A DNA stretch of 6,483 bases from Bacteroidales bacterium (GTDB lineage: Bacteria; Bacteroidota; Bacteroidia; Bacteroidales; GCA-2748055), in NCBI GenBank assembly GCA_029934875.1, contig JAOZLK010000267.1, positions 1 to 6,483 of the forward strand. Reading direction: 5' to 3'. Below are positions 1-6,044 of this stretch, in pieces. The translations under genes and the position numbers were made by a program. Position 1 is the stretch's first letter. Each line of letters opens with the position of its first letter. The notes under the pieces are model-generated. The model was not told where the DNA came from and did no database searches. It saw only the letters and a list, made by a program, of their open reading frames with translations.

Positions 1-1244
1 TCCCCTTTGAAAATAATAGGGTGATCCACGCCATAGAGAATCAATACAGTGGCGACCGCTACACCGGCCAGGAGCCCAAGCAATCCAATGAGGAACATCT
101 CCAGGGTCATAATGGAGGCCAGTTTTTTCTTTTGCATCCCGATGGCCACCAGTACCCCAAACTCTCGTTTTCGTTCAGCTGTGAGCATCAGTACAGTTCC
201 AAATATTCCGAATGCAATTACCAGGTACAGGATTCCCAGCATGATTTGACCCCCTTTATCATCCGCATCCATTGTGGAGACCATCACCTCGTTCATTTCT
301 CTCCACTCCATGACTTTCTGATCATCCGGTACGACGCTACTTAAGCTTTCAACTGTCTCTGAGATGGCCCTGTCCTTGGTGTCATTTACCGCCAGGGCAA
401 GGGAGGTGAGGTTGTTCTCTGCATTATAGAGCTCCTGGCAAATATCCAGGGGCAGGTATACAATCTTGTTATCAAGATCAGGAAGGGGCAGCTTCACGAT
501 TCCTTTGATTTCATATTTACCGGCAGCGGTGGTGGCATGATAGCCCTGGCTGATGAGCACGATGGTATCACCGATACCCAACTGCAGGTACTGGGCCAGC
601 TTGTCGCCTACCCAGGCTCCGGGTTTTCCCATCTCTATACTGCCGTTTTCAAAACGGGCTTGCTTTTCGATGGCAGACATTAGCCCGGAAGACTCCTTGT
701 CAGGGATTCCCAGGTCAAGCTGCAGCCTGGAGGAAGTGGTATAGGCACTGTTTTTAAACAGGGCTGCCAGCTCCTTCACTTTTTCAGGAATGCCAGGATT
801 CTGCTGGATCTTTTCAATGGCTTCAGGGCTGAGTCTGTACTTCACCATTTTATCTGTGACATTCGACAGGTGAATCTCCTTGTTGGGATCCACCCCCATT
901 ACAAGGACCCCTTTGGTCTGGGGGCCATTGGAGGCCAGGGCAAAGGATTCGAAACGTGGAATAGCAGCCACCACATTTTTATCGGCAAGGATTTGTTTCT
1001 CCAGTTGTTCATCGTAGGCAAAGGTGTTATCCACGATTTTTTCATCCCAGAAATCTTTGTGCTGTACCTGGATGTAGCCCGTATAGGACTCGATGGCATT
1101 CTTGTACATGTGGTCGTAAGAACCCAGTTGCAGGGAACGCATTACCAGGGCAAATAAAACCGCAAAGAAGATGGAAGCCGAAGTAATCATTGTTCGGCGA
1201 CGGTTTCGCCACAGGTTTCTCCAGGCAAGTTTTAAATTATTCAT
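1..1244 (-). CDS. ABC transporter permease, LolC/LolE-MacB (FtsX) family, C-terminus cut off by window edge
   Basis: Reading leftwards from the ATG at 1244 gives 414 residues with no stop before the left edge. The N-terminus MNNLKLAWRNLWRNRRRT is the typical basic lead-in of this family. The first membrane helix is at about residues 18-38, followed by a large periplasmic domain (about 40-330). A second helix lies at about 334-354, then the cytoplasmic coupling segment (ERKREFGVLVAIGMQKKK, about 357-374) and a third helix (about 383-405). A fourth helix should lie outside the window. The periplasmic part includes a mostly helical stretch (about 136-206) before the usual VGDKLAQYLQLGIGDTIVL motif. 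Known family members move lipoproteins, lipids or peptides from the inner membrane with a separate ATPase, and none is encoded here. The gene starts 24 bp after the LolA-like gene on the same strand, with no Shine-Dalgarno, and is likely the third gene of the TetR-led operon. The family is clear; the substrate is inferred only from the neighbour. Confidence 0.9.
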   Translation of the reverse strand, partial: MNNLKLAWRNLWRNRRRTMITSASIFFAVLFALVMRSLQLGSYDHMYKNAIESYTGYIQVQHKDFWDEKIVDNTFAYDEQLEKQILADKNVVAAIPRFESFALASNGPQTKGVLVMGVDPNKEIHLSNVTDKMVKYRLSPEAIEKIQQNPGIPEKVKELAALFKNSAYTTSSRLQLDLGIPDKESSGLMSAIEKQARFENGSIEMGKPGAWVGDKLAQYLQLGIGDTIVLISQGYHATTAAGKYEIKGIVKLPLPDLDNKIVYLPLDICQELYNAENNLTSLALAVNDTKDRAISETVESLSSVVPDDQKVMEWREMNEVMVSTMDADDKGGQIMLGILYLVIAFGIFGTVLMLTAERKREFGVLVAIGMQKKKLASIMTLEMFLIGLLGLLAGVAVATVLILYGVDHPIIFKG

Positions 1245-1268
1245 AACTAAAGTATTATCGTCTGTTAT

Positions 1269-2030
1269 TTAGCGGACCCGTTTCATGTTCTGCTGGGAGA
1301 AAAAACTCTCTTTGATCGGCTCATTGAATTTCATCTCTTTCATCTCTATAATGGTCATTTGGCCCTCCTCTTCAGCCGGGATAAGTTCGATCCTGGTGGG
1401 AATCAGTCGTCCGTCCATGCTTTTGATATTGGAGCCCAGTTCGGTACGGACCAGGTAGCCGTCCTCGTCGTAGAGCTCAGATTTCAGGAAAAGAAAATCC
1501 TTTTTATCGATCCAGCGCAGCTGGTGGCCCCAGATGACGGCAGCATCTTCTTTGGCCACCATCTTTATTTTGTAACAGAGGCGGCCATCGTACTCCTCCT
1601 CGCCCAATATCTCGTGCACATAATCATATACCACTGATGACTCCTTCAGGATGTCGTCATTGGTATAGTCGGAGCCCATCCAGCCCTGGGACATCATGGA
1701 GGGTGGGAGTTTGATCAGGCGGCTGATGGTGGGATTCCAGCTCCACATCTCCTGCTCCCTTTTCAGGAAGGATTGCCCTTTATCTTTGGCTGGAGCCGTT
1801 ATCAGGGTCAGGGAATACTTCTTTTCTTTGGTCCAGCCTTTGAATTCGATGGTGCGTTTCCAGGTGGGTCTGACGATGGTCATGGCCATGGTACTGATGC
1901 TGGTCTTTTCCCCATTGAATTTTTCATCAGCTTTTCGGATGATCTCCTTGGGTGAAAGTTCCTGTCCAAATCCGGGGATCAGGGTTCCGCAAATCAGGAT
2001 AAACGAACATACTAATATTTTCATCTTCAT
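1269..2030 (-). CDS. LolA-like outer membrane lipoprotein-sorting protein, secreted
   Basis: This 253-residue protein has a signal peptide (basic MKMK, hydrophobic residues 5-19, likely cleavage after GFG-22 before Gln23). Neither cysteine in the hydrophobic core sits in a proper lipobox, so a soluble periplasmic product is more likely than a lipoprotein. The mature part fits the LolA-like / COG2834 family: an N-terminal helix (SPKEIIRKADEKFNG), then alternating strands forming a half-barrel, and the hallmark SMMSQGWMGSDYTNDD at residues 111-126. Family members have a fold like the lipoprotein carrier LolA but are not the housekeeping LolA. They often sit beside LolE-type permeases or RND exporters, which matches this context. 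It lies 23 bp after the TetR gene and 24 bp before the permease. A second in-frame ATG two codons later (2024) could also be the start. I infer it carries or hands over a hydrophobic substrate for the adjacent permease; the substrate is unknown. Confidence 0.9.
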   Translation of the reverse strand: MKMKILVCSFILICGTLIPGFGQELSPKEIIRKADEKFNGEKTSISTMAMTIVRPTWKRTIEFKGWTKEKKYSLTLITAPAKDKGQSFLKREQEMWSWNPTISRLIKLPPSMMSQGWMGSDYTNDDILKESSVVYDYVHEILGEEEYDGRLCYKIKMVAKEDAAVIWGHQLRWIDKKDFLFLKSELYDEDGYLVRTELGSNIKSMDGRLIPTRIELIPAEEEGQMTIIEMKEMKFNEPIKESFFSQQNMKRVR

Positions 2031-2053
2031 TTTGTGTAGATCTTATCAATTAA

Positions 2054-2656
2054 TCAGGGTTTTCTGGTAAAAAGGCCTATGACCCGGTTTTCATATTTTT
2101 GAAGCAAGCCATCGGAAAACTCAAATCCGGGGTAAGCATAAACCATAAGTACTCCAAAGCCCTCAAGCAGAGCAGAGAAGGTGAGCATTTCCAGTTCCGG
2201 ATCTTCATATCCCATTTTGGTGAAATACTTCATCAGCATAGGGCCATATTGGTTCATCAGGTTATTAAAGGGTTCTCCGTGCAAATATTCTCTGACCCTG
2301 GGTTGAAGCACTATGTTGATATATAGTGTCCAGAATTTCTGGTTTTCCCTGATATTGGAAAAGGTCTTCCTGATGAATCCGGCAAGCTCATCTGCTTCCA
2401 GGATCCCCTTATGGTTTGGATCAAAATAGTTGATAAAGTCGCTCATCCCGTCCTCAATGATTGCCATCAGCAAGGCTTCTTTGCTTTCAAAATAATTGTA
2501 CATCAATCCTTTGGAAATGCCTGCATGGGATGCAAGCCGGGAGATGGAACAGTTTGTATAACCCTCTTGTGCGAAGAGCTCAAGGGCGGCATTCATAATC
2601 TGCTCCCTGCGCGTTTCGCGTATCTCTTCAAATTGCTCTTTTGTGCGTGGTGACAT
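2054..2656 (-). CDS. TetR/AcrR-family transcriptional repressor
   Basis: This is 200 residues, the usual TetR length. The N-terminal DNA-binding domain spans about residues 14-62: REQIMNAALELFAQEGY, then the helix-turn-helix with recognition helix (SISRLASHAGISKGLMYNYF, 37-56), followed by ESKEALLMAII. These are textbook TetR_N features. The rest (about 75-200) is the variable helical ligand and dimerisation domain, including GFGVLMVYAYPGFEF, and gives no clue to the inducer. It is the first gene of a minus-strand operon with the LolA-like and permease genes. A perfect TGACCG-TT-CGGTCA palindrome 10 bp before its start codon strongly suggests autorepression, and thereby control of the export genes. 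It may also influence the divergent sigma operon. The ATG at 2656 begins MSPRTKEQF, a normal TetR N-terminus; no strong Shine-Dalgarno is seen. Confidence 0.95.
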   Translation of the reverse strand: MSPRTKEQFEEIRETRREQIMNAALELFAQEGYTNCSISRLASHAGISKGLMYNYFESKEALLMAIIEDGMSDFINYFDPNHKGILEADELAGFIRKTFSNIRENQKFWTLYINIVLQPRVREYLHGEPFNNLMNQYGPMLMKYFTKMGYEDPELEMLTFSALLEGFGVLMVYAYPGFEFSDGLLQKYENRVIGLFTRKP

Positions 2657-2666
2657 ATTTTATGAC

Positions 2667-2680
2667 TGACCGTTCGGTCA
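2667..2680. promoter_or_regulatory. TetR-type operator palindrome
   Basis: TGACCGTTCGGTCA is a perfect inverted repeat with 6-bp arms and a 2-bp centre. The ACCGNNCGGT core is a pattern known for many TetR-family operators. It lies 10 bp before the TetR start codon and overlaps the last bases of the -7 candidate at 2679-2686. A bound dimer would therefore block transcription initiation. The likely ligand is the TetR protein encoded next to it; this is inference from position and pattern. Confidence 0.8.
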
Positions 2681-2686
2681 AAGATA
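2679..2686 (-). promoter_or_regulatory. Bacteroidota -7 promoter element for the TetR operon
   Basis: On the minus strand this reads TATCTTTG, an exact match to the Bacteroidota -7 consensus TAnnTTTG. It would place the transcription start inside the TetR palindrome and give a leader of roughly 15 bases. No clear TTG-type -33 element is seen 19-21 bp upstream, so the promoter may be weak or need help. Confidence 0.55.
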
Positions 2687-2689
2687 AAC

Positions 2690-2704
2690 ATTATTTCGAA
2701 TAAT
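2690..2704. repeat. AT-rich inverted repeat in the divergent control region
   Basis: ATTATT-TCG-AATAAT has perfect 6-bp arms and a 3-bp centre. It lies between the TetR operator and the sigma gene and covers the putative -33 position of the sigma promoter (2694-2697). It could be a second regulator site; because it is AT-rich, chance is a real alternative. Confidence 0.35.
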
Positions 2705-2725
2705 TCATCTTTAGCTGTAACTTTC
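2694..2725 (+). promoter_or_regulatory. candidate promoter for the sigma factor operon
   Basis: TTTC (2694-2697) and TAACTTTC (2718-2725) each differ by one base from the Bacteroidota TTTG and TAnnTTTG elements. They are separated by 20 bp, within the expected spacing. The transcript would start near 2731 with a leader of about 37 bases. An additional promoter read by the sigma factor itself cannot be recognised from one site. Confidence 0.35.
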
Positions 2726-2756
2726 CCCTTTCAGCTTCGTCCTATTTAAACCAAGC

Positions 2757-2763
2757 AAGAGGT
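2757..2763 (+). promoter_or_regulatory. ribosome binding site of the sigma factor gene
   Basis: AAGAGGT lies 4 bases before the ATG at 2768. It is the clearest purine-rich Shine-Dalgarno-like stretch in the window, where most genes lack one, and it supports the chosen start. Confidence 0.5.
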
Positions 2764-2767
2764 AGAC

Positions 2768-3253
2768 ATGACGGTAGAGGAGTACAACAGGGCAGTAGAT
2801 ACATATGCCGATAAGCTCTACAGGTTCGTATTAAAGAACCTGAAGAATGAGCATATGTCGGGTGATATCGTTCAGGAGACCTATGAAAAGTTGTGGGTAA
2901 AGCTGGAAGGGGTTAGCTTCCTCAAGGTGAAAACTTACCTTTTTACCAGCGCCTACCATACAATGATCGATTATATCCGGAAGGAGAAACGTTATACCGG
3001 GATTGATTCAGCTAAGCTTGGTGAGACTTCCTCGTCGGGTCATTATTCAGACCTTGCGGAGGTACTTGAAAGGGCCGTGGATAATTTGCCCGAGGATCAG
3101 AAATCGGTGGTGATGTTAAGGGATTACGAGGGTTACTCTTATCGGGAAATAGCTGAGATTACCGGCCTTTCGGAATCACAGGTAAAGGTTTACATATACA
3201 GGGCAAGAATCTACCTTAAGAATTATATAGGTAGCATGGAACAGGTTATTTGA
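2768..3253 (+). CDS. RNA polymerase ECF-type sigma-70 factor
   Basis: This 161-residue protein has the two-domain layout of extracytoplasmic-function sigma factors. Region 2 (about residues 8-75) contains DIVQETYEKLW (33-43) and the YLFTSAYHTMIDYIRKEKR segment that helps bind and open the -10 region. A short linker with a Ser/Gly-rich stretch (87-93) follows. Region 4 (about 97-152) starts LPEDQKSVVMLRDYEGYSY and holds the helix-turn-helix REIAEITGLSESQVKVYIYR (126-145) for -35 recognition. It directs core RNA polymerase to a specific promoter set. The ATG at 2768 has an AAGAGGT ribosome site and a normal N-terminus. The next gene, an anti-sigma-like membrane protein, starts 6 bp after its stop, the usual arrangement for a sigma factor held inactive by its partner. 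Target genes are unknown; the operon itself, including the barrel protein, is the first candidate. Confidence 0.95.
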   Translation: MTVEEYNRAVDTYADKLYRFVLKNLKNEHMSGDIVQETYEKLWVKLEGVSFLKVKTYLFTSAYHTMIDYIRKEKRYTGIDSAKLGETSSSGHYSDLAEVLERAVDNLPEDQKSVVMLRDYEGYSYREIAEITGLSESQVKVYIYRARIYLKNYIGSMEQVI

Positions 3254-3259
3254 CTGAAG

Positions 3260-4372
3260 ATGGATATAAACAGAAATAATTACGAAGCCTGGCTTCTGGA
3301 TCTCATGGAGGGTAGCCTGTCTGCTGATGAGGTTCAGGGTGTACGTGATTTTCTTTTGTTGAATCCGGATTGCGATTCCGGACTTGATGATCTGGATCCA
3401 TGGATCCTGGATGTTGAAGATCTTTCTTATTCAGGTAAAGAGGGGCTCCGTAAAGTACTCCCCGATTATAGTTCGAAATTTTCGGAAACGGATTTTGATC
3501 TGTTTTCCATTGCCATGCTTGAGGGCGATCTGACAAGGACCCAGGAAGAGGAATATTTTCAGGAGCTTAAGGGAGATGAGGATAAATTAAGGGAGTGGAT
3601 TCAATGGAAGCAATTAAGACTTGAAGCAAAGAATATCTTATTTGATCGTAAGGACTTACTGAAGAAAAGGACAGCTCCGCGCTCAAGGGTAATCTGGATC
3701 AGCATTGCTTCTGCTGCTGCAGCGCTACTTTTATTTTTCAGCCTCTTGGACTTTGATCAGGGTTTTAATCCCAATACCCAAATCCCCCCTGAGACTGAGG
3801 CATATATTGAAAGCCAGGAAGAGATGGAGGCCACTGAGACCACTGAGACTCAAGAAGTAAAGTCCCTTTCAGAAGAGCTGGCCACAGAGAAACCAGCAAT
3901 TAAAAACAGTGAGCCGGCAAAATTCTCCATAAAAAAACACCAGGCTCCACCTGAAAAGTCCGATCAAATCAATGACACGATTCAGACCAATGTTCGGGAG
4001 GCCAGCTTACAGGAAAGGCCGCTGAAGCTAGCCAGGCTGGACAGATCTTTAATGAGGCAGCATCTTAGGGTAAGCTATGATAAAATCGAAGTCCAGGAGC
4101 TGGCAGGCTATCCTGCCTATTCTGATCAAGGAGCCGAAGATATTTATGCAGAGGATGGCTTGAGGCGTAGCTATAAGGAATTTGTTGAGAAGAATAATAT
4201 CTCCCTGCTTAAGATCGCAAGTGCCGGAGTGAAGGGTATCAACAAGCTGGCCGGATCCGATCTTTCCCTGGATATTTCACGGGATGGAGATGGAGAGGTT
4301 AAAGGTTTCAGATTCAGATCCAGCTTGCTTTCTGTTGACTCTCCCGTCAAAAAGCAGAATATTTCCCGATAA
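3260..4372 (+). CDS. single-pass membrane anti-sigma-factor-like protein with duplicated N-terminal module
   Basis: This 370-residue protein has a cytoplasmic N-terminal half, one membrane segment (VIWISIASAAAALLLFFSLL, about residues 144-163) preceded by basic KKRTAPRSR, and an extracytoplasmic remainder. The N-terminus carries two similar helical modules: residues 8-36 (YEAWLLDLMEGSLSADEV, ending DFLLLNP) and about 79-107 (FDLFSIAMLEGDLTRTQEEE). They share the L/M-x-EG-x-L core seen in Bacteroidota anti-sigma proteins. There is no His-Cys-Cys zinc motif. Outside the membrane, residues 170-260 are a low-complexity Glu/Thr/Pro-rich linker. The C-terminus has a compact part (about 313-362, with IASAGVKGINKLAGSDLSLD). 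Position 6 bp after the sigma gene and this topology support sequestration of the sigma factor at the membrane. What releases it is not shown. The next frame opens directly at the stop codon (TAAATG). The anti-sigma role is inferred from context and the module, not from a strong domain match. Confidence 0.8.
   Translation: MDINRNNYEAWLLDLMEGSLSADEVQGVRDFLLLNPDCDSGLDDLDPWILDVEDLSYSGKEGLRKVLPDYSSKFSETDFDLFSIAMLEGDLTRTQEEEYFQELKGDEDKLREWIQWKQLRLEAKNILFDRKDLLKKRTAPRSRVIWISIASAAAALLLFFSLLDFDQGFNPNTQIPPETEAYIESQEEMEATETTETQEVKSLSEELATEKPAIKNSEPAKFSIKKHQAPPEKSDQINDTIQTNVREASLQERPLKLARLDRSLMRQHLRVSYDKIEVQELAGYPAYSDQGAEDIYAEDGLRRSYKEFVEKNNISLLKIASAGVKGINKLAGSDLSLDISRDGDGEVKGFRFRSSLLSVDSPVKKQNISR
3831..3848 (+). 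repeat. in-frame 9-bp direct repeat, two copies
   Basis: CCACTGAGA occurs twice in tandem inside the anti-sigma-like gene, encoding part of the acidic EATETTETQE linker. Because it is 9 bp, copy gain or loss would keep the frame and only change linker length. Confidence 0.7.
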
Positions 4373-4426
4373 ATGCAACCTACAGCCAGGTGGCTTGTCT
4401 TTATAGCAAAATCAATAGCCAATATC

Positions 4427-5020
4427 ATGAGAAAAGCTACACTCGCAGGTTTTATCCTGCTTATTTCCATTACTTCCTGGTCACAGGATAAAGAATATAA
4501 AACCATTGTTGATTTCAACGATGCAAGGATCTCAGGGATGGGAGGTCTGATGATGCAATTTACTGCTGTCGACGGTGAATTTGCCCATATGCTGGGTGGT
4601 GGTGGAGCAGTCCTCTTAGGCGATTTCTTTGTTGGAGCATACGGACTTGGACTCACCAACAATATTCCTGTGATCCGGCCAGATGAACCAGCATATCAAA
4701 CAGGAGACCGGCTCTCCGTAGGCCATGGAGGTTTCTGGCTTGGCTACTCCCTGCATGGAGAAAAGCCCATTCACGTGACATTCTCCACCCTTCTGGGTTG
4801 GGGTTCGATAGGCGTTGGTTCAGAATATCCCGAAACCATCACAGATGGAATCTTTGTGATAAGCCCAACCATTGAGGCTGAGTTGAACATGACCCGCTTC
4901 TTCAGGATTGGTGTGGGTGCTACCTACAATATCTACACTTTTGTGAATCTTCCGGGATATAGTGGGTCGGATTTCTCTGCCCCAGGTGGCTTCCTGGCTT
5001 TCAAGTTTGGATGGTTCTAG
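4427..5020 (+). CDS. small secreted protein, probable outer-membrane beta-barrel
   Basis: With the ATG at 4427 the product is 197 residues. It begins with a clean signal peptide (MRKATLAGFILLISITSWSQ, cleavage likely just before or after Gln20). The mature part is rich in Gly and aromatic residues and in alternating strand-like segments: MLGGGGAVLLGDFFVGAYGL, GGFWLGYSL, HVTFSTLLGWGSIGVG, FFRIGVGATYNIYTF and FLAFKFGWF. It ends in Phe, as outer-membrane barrel proteins commonly do. I expect about eight strands and no enzymatic motif. The frame is open from an ATG at 4373 that abuts the stop of the previous gene (TAAATG). That start would put 18 extra residues before the signal peptide, so I prefer 4427, although translational coupling from 4373 is possible. 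As the third gene of the sigma/anti-sigma operon it is likely a product of, or input to, that envelope circuit. The molecular function is unknown. Confidence 0.8.
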   Translation: MRKATLAGFILLISITSWSQDKEYKTIVDFNDARISGMGGLMMQFTAVDGEFAHMLGGGGAVLLGDFFVGAYGLGLTNNIPVIRPDEPAYQTGDRLSVGHGGFWLGYSLHGEKPIHVTFSTLLGWGSIGVGSEYPETITDGIFVISPTIEAELNMTRFFRIGVGATYNIYTFVNLPGYSGSDFSAPGGFLAFKFGWF

Positions 5021-5090
5021 CAGTACTCAGGGGACAGTACTCAGGGGATAGTACCCAGTGCTCAGGGCATAGTGCTTAGTGAAAAGTATT
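5021..5090 (+). repeat. degenerate heptamer tandem repeat, ten units
   Basis: Directly after the stop codon of the barrel gene come ten consecutive 7-bp units: CAGTACT, CAGGGGA, CAGTACT, CAGGGGA, TAGTACC, CAGTGCT, CAGGGCA, TAGTGCT, TAGTGAA, AAGTATT. AG at positions 2-3 is invariant, and the first four units form two perfect 14-bp copies. Several units contain the self-complementary AGTACT. No protein start and no T-tailed terminator hairpin is seen within it. Confidence 0.8.
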
Positions 5091-5093
5091 CCT

Positions 5094-5101
5094 TACTTTT
5101 G
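5094..5101 (+). promoter_or_regulatory. Bacteroidota -7 promoter element for rsgA
   Basis: TACTTTTG matches the TAnnTTTG consensus exactly and lies 16 bp before the TTG start of rsgA. It implies a very short leader of about 10 bases. The -33 position would fall inside the heptamer repeat and has no clear TTG match. Confidence 0.45.
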
Positions 5102-5117
5102 ATGAGAGCTAGAGCAC

Positions 5118-6044
5118 TTGGAAAAAGGAATCGTCATAAAATCTACCGGAAGTCAGTATACAGTCAGGCTATCGGATAAAAGTATTGTTCGCTGTGGAAT
5201 CAGGGGGAAGTTCAGGATAAAAGGAATCAGGGCCACCAATCCTGTGGCTGTTGGGGACATGGTTCAATTTGAACGAAATCCAGGTGAAGAAACAGGAACT
5301 ATTGTTTCCATAGGGAAGCGCTCCAACTACATCATTCGCCGCTCCTCCAAGCTCTCAAAAGAGTACCAGCTCCTGGCCTGCAATGTCGACACGGCATGGC
5401 TCATGGTAAGTATAATATCTCCCAGGACTTTTACTGCATTTATTGATCGTTTCCTGGTTTCAACAGAGGCCTACAGAATTCCGGTGGTTCTCATTTTCAA
5501 TAAGATTGATCTTTACGGGGAAGAGGAGATGCAGGAGCTGGAAGAGCTGGAGGAAATCTATTCCACGGTCGGATACCGTTGCCTGAGATTGTCTCTGCAA
5601 ACCAAGGAGGGGCTGGAAGATGTTCGACGGGAGATGAGGGGAAAGCTTAATGTAATTACCGGGAATTCGGGTGTGGGTAAATCTACCCTGGTTAACATCC
5701 TCGATCCCACCTTCAGGTTAAAGACCGGGCAGATCTCGGATTCCCATCAGACAGGAAAACATACCACTACCTTTGCTGAAATGTTTGAACTTGAGCAGGG
5801 GATTCGGATAATTGATACCCCCGGAATCAGGGGATTTGGAACCATTGATATCGAAAGGTCCGAACTATTTCATTTTTTTCCAGAGATTTTCCAGGCCAGC
5901 AAAGGCTGCAAGTATCATAACTGCATTCATCTGAATGAACCAGGATGCATGGTAAAACAGGAAGTAGACAAGGGATCCATCAGTGAATCAAGATATATAA
6001 ACTATCTGATGATGCTGGAAGAGGAGGATGGAAAATATCGTTGA
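5118..6044 (+). CDS. rsgA: ribosome small-subunit-dependent GTPase RsgA, TTG start
   Basis: This 308-residue protein has full family length and order. RsgA binds the 30S subunit late in assembly and hydrolyses GTP to release assembly factors. An OB-fold occupies about residues 1-70 (KGIVIKSTGSQYTV, NPVAVGDMVQFE). The circularly permuted GTPase domain follows: G4 NKID (128-131), a G5-like SLQTKEG (159-165), the P-loop GNSGVGKST (182-190), the G2 region KHTTTF (214-219) and G3 DTPG (233-236). The C-terminal zinc site is Cys264, Cys269, His271 and Cys277 (CKYHNCIHLNEPGC), then SESRYINYLMMLEE. All key residues are present. The start must be TTG: the frame is closed by TGA at 5103-5105, no ATG or GTG lies between, and the first internal Met is residue 48, inside the OB-fold. 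A TAnnTTTG promoter candidate lies just upstream, so it is probably transcribed separately from the sigma operon. Confidence 0.97.
   Translation: MEKGIVIKSTGSQYTVRLSDKSIVRCGIRGKFRIKGIRATNPVAVGDMVQFERNPGEETGTIVSIGKRSNYIIRRSSKLSKEYQLLACNVDTAWLMVSIISPRTFTAFIDRFLVSTEAYRIPVVLIFNKIDLYGEEEMQELEELEEIYSTVGYRCLRLSLQTKEGLEDVRREMRGKLNVITGNSGVGKSTLVNILDPTFRLKTGQISDSHQTGKHTTTFAEMFELEQGIRIIDTPGIRGFGTIDIERSELFHFFPEIFQASKGCKYHNCIHLNEPGCMVKQEVDKGSISESRYINYLMMLEEEDGKYR

Noticed and set aside
21..344. Plus-strand frame opposite the permease C-terminal half
   Set aside because: Its His/Gln/Ser-rich composition is typical of antisense translation; the opposite strand encodes a clear ABC permease.
1269..2030. Lipoprotein assignment for the LolA-like protein
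   Set aside because: Cysteines at positions 7 and 14 lie inside the hydrophobic core and follow Val and Ile, not a Gly/Ala/Ser lipobox residue.
1696..2070. Plus-strand frame of 124 codons opposite the LolA-like gene
   Set aside because: It has no family resemblance and spans the antisense of a clear signal peptide gene and its upstream gap.
3260..3700. Zinc-binding anti-sigma (ZAS) domain in the anti-sigma-like protein
   Set aside because: Only one cysteine and no histidine occur in the cytoplasmic part, so the HxxxCxxC motif is absent.
4171..4662. Open frame of 163 codons on the minus strand across the end of the anti-sigma gene and the start of the barrel gene
   Set aside because: It is Pro/Ser-rich with no recognisable motif and lies opposite two well-supported genes; it is a shadow frame.
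5021..5090. Possible CRISPR array or rho-independent terminator
   Set aside because: Units are 7 bp without spacers, and there is no GC-rich stem followed by a T-run, only short self-complementary AGTACT segments.
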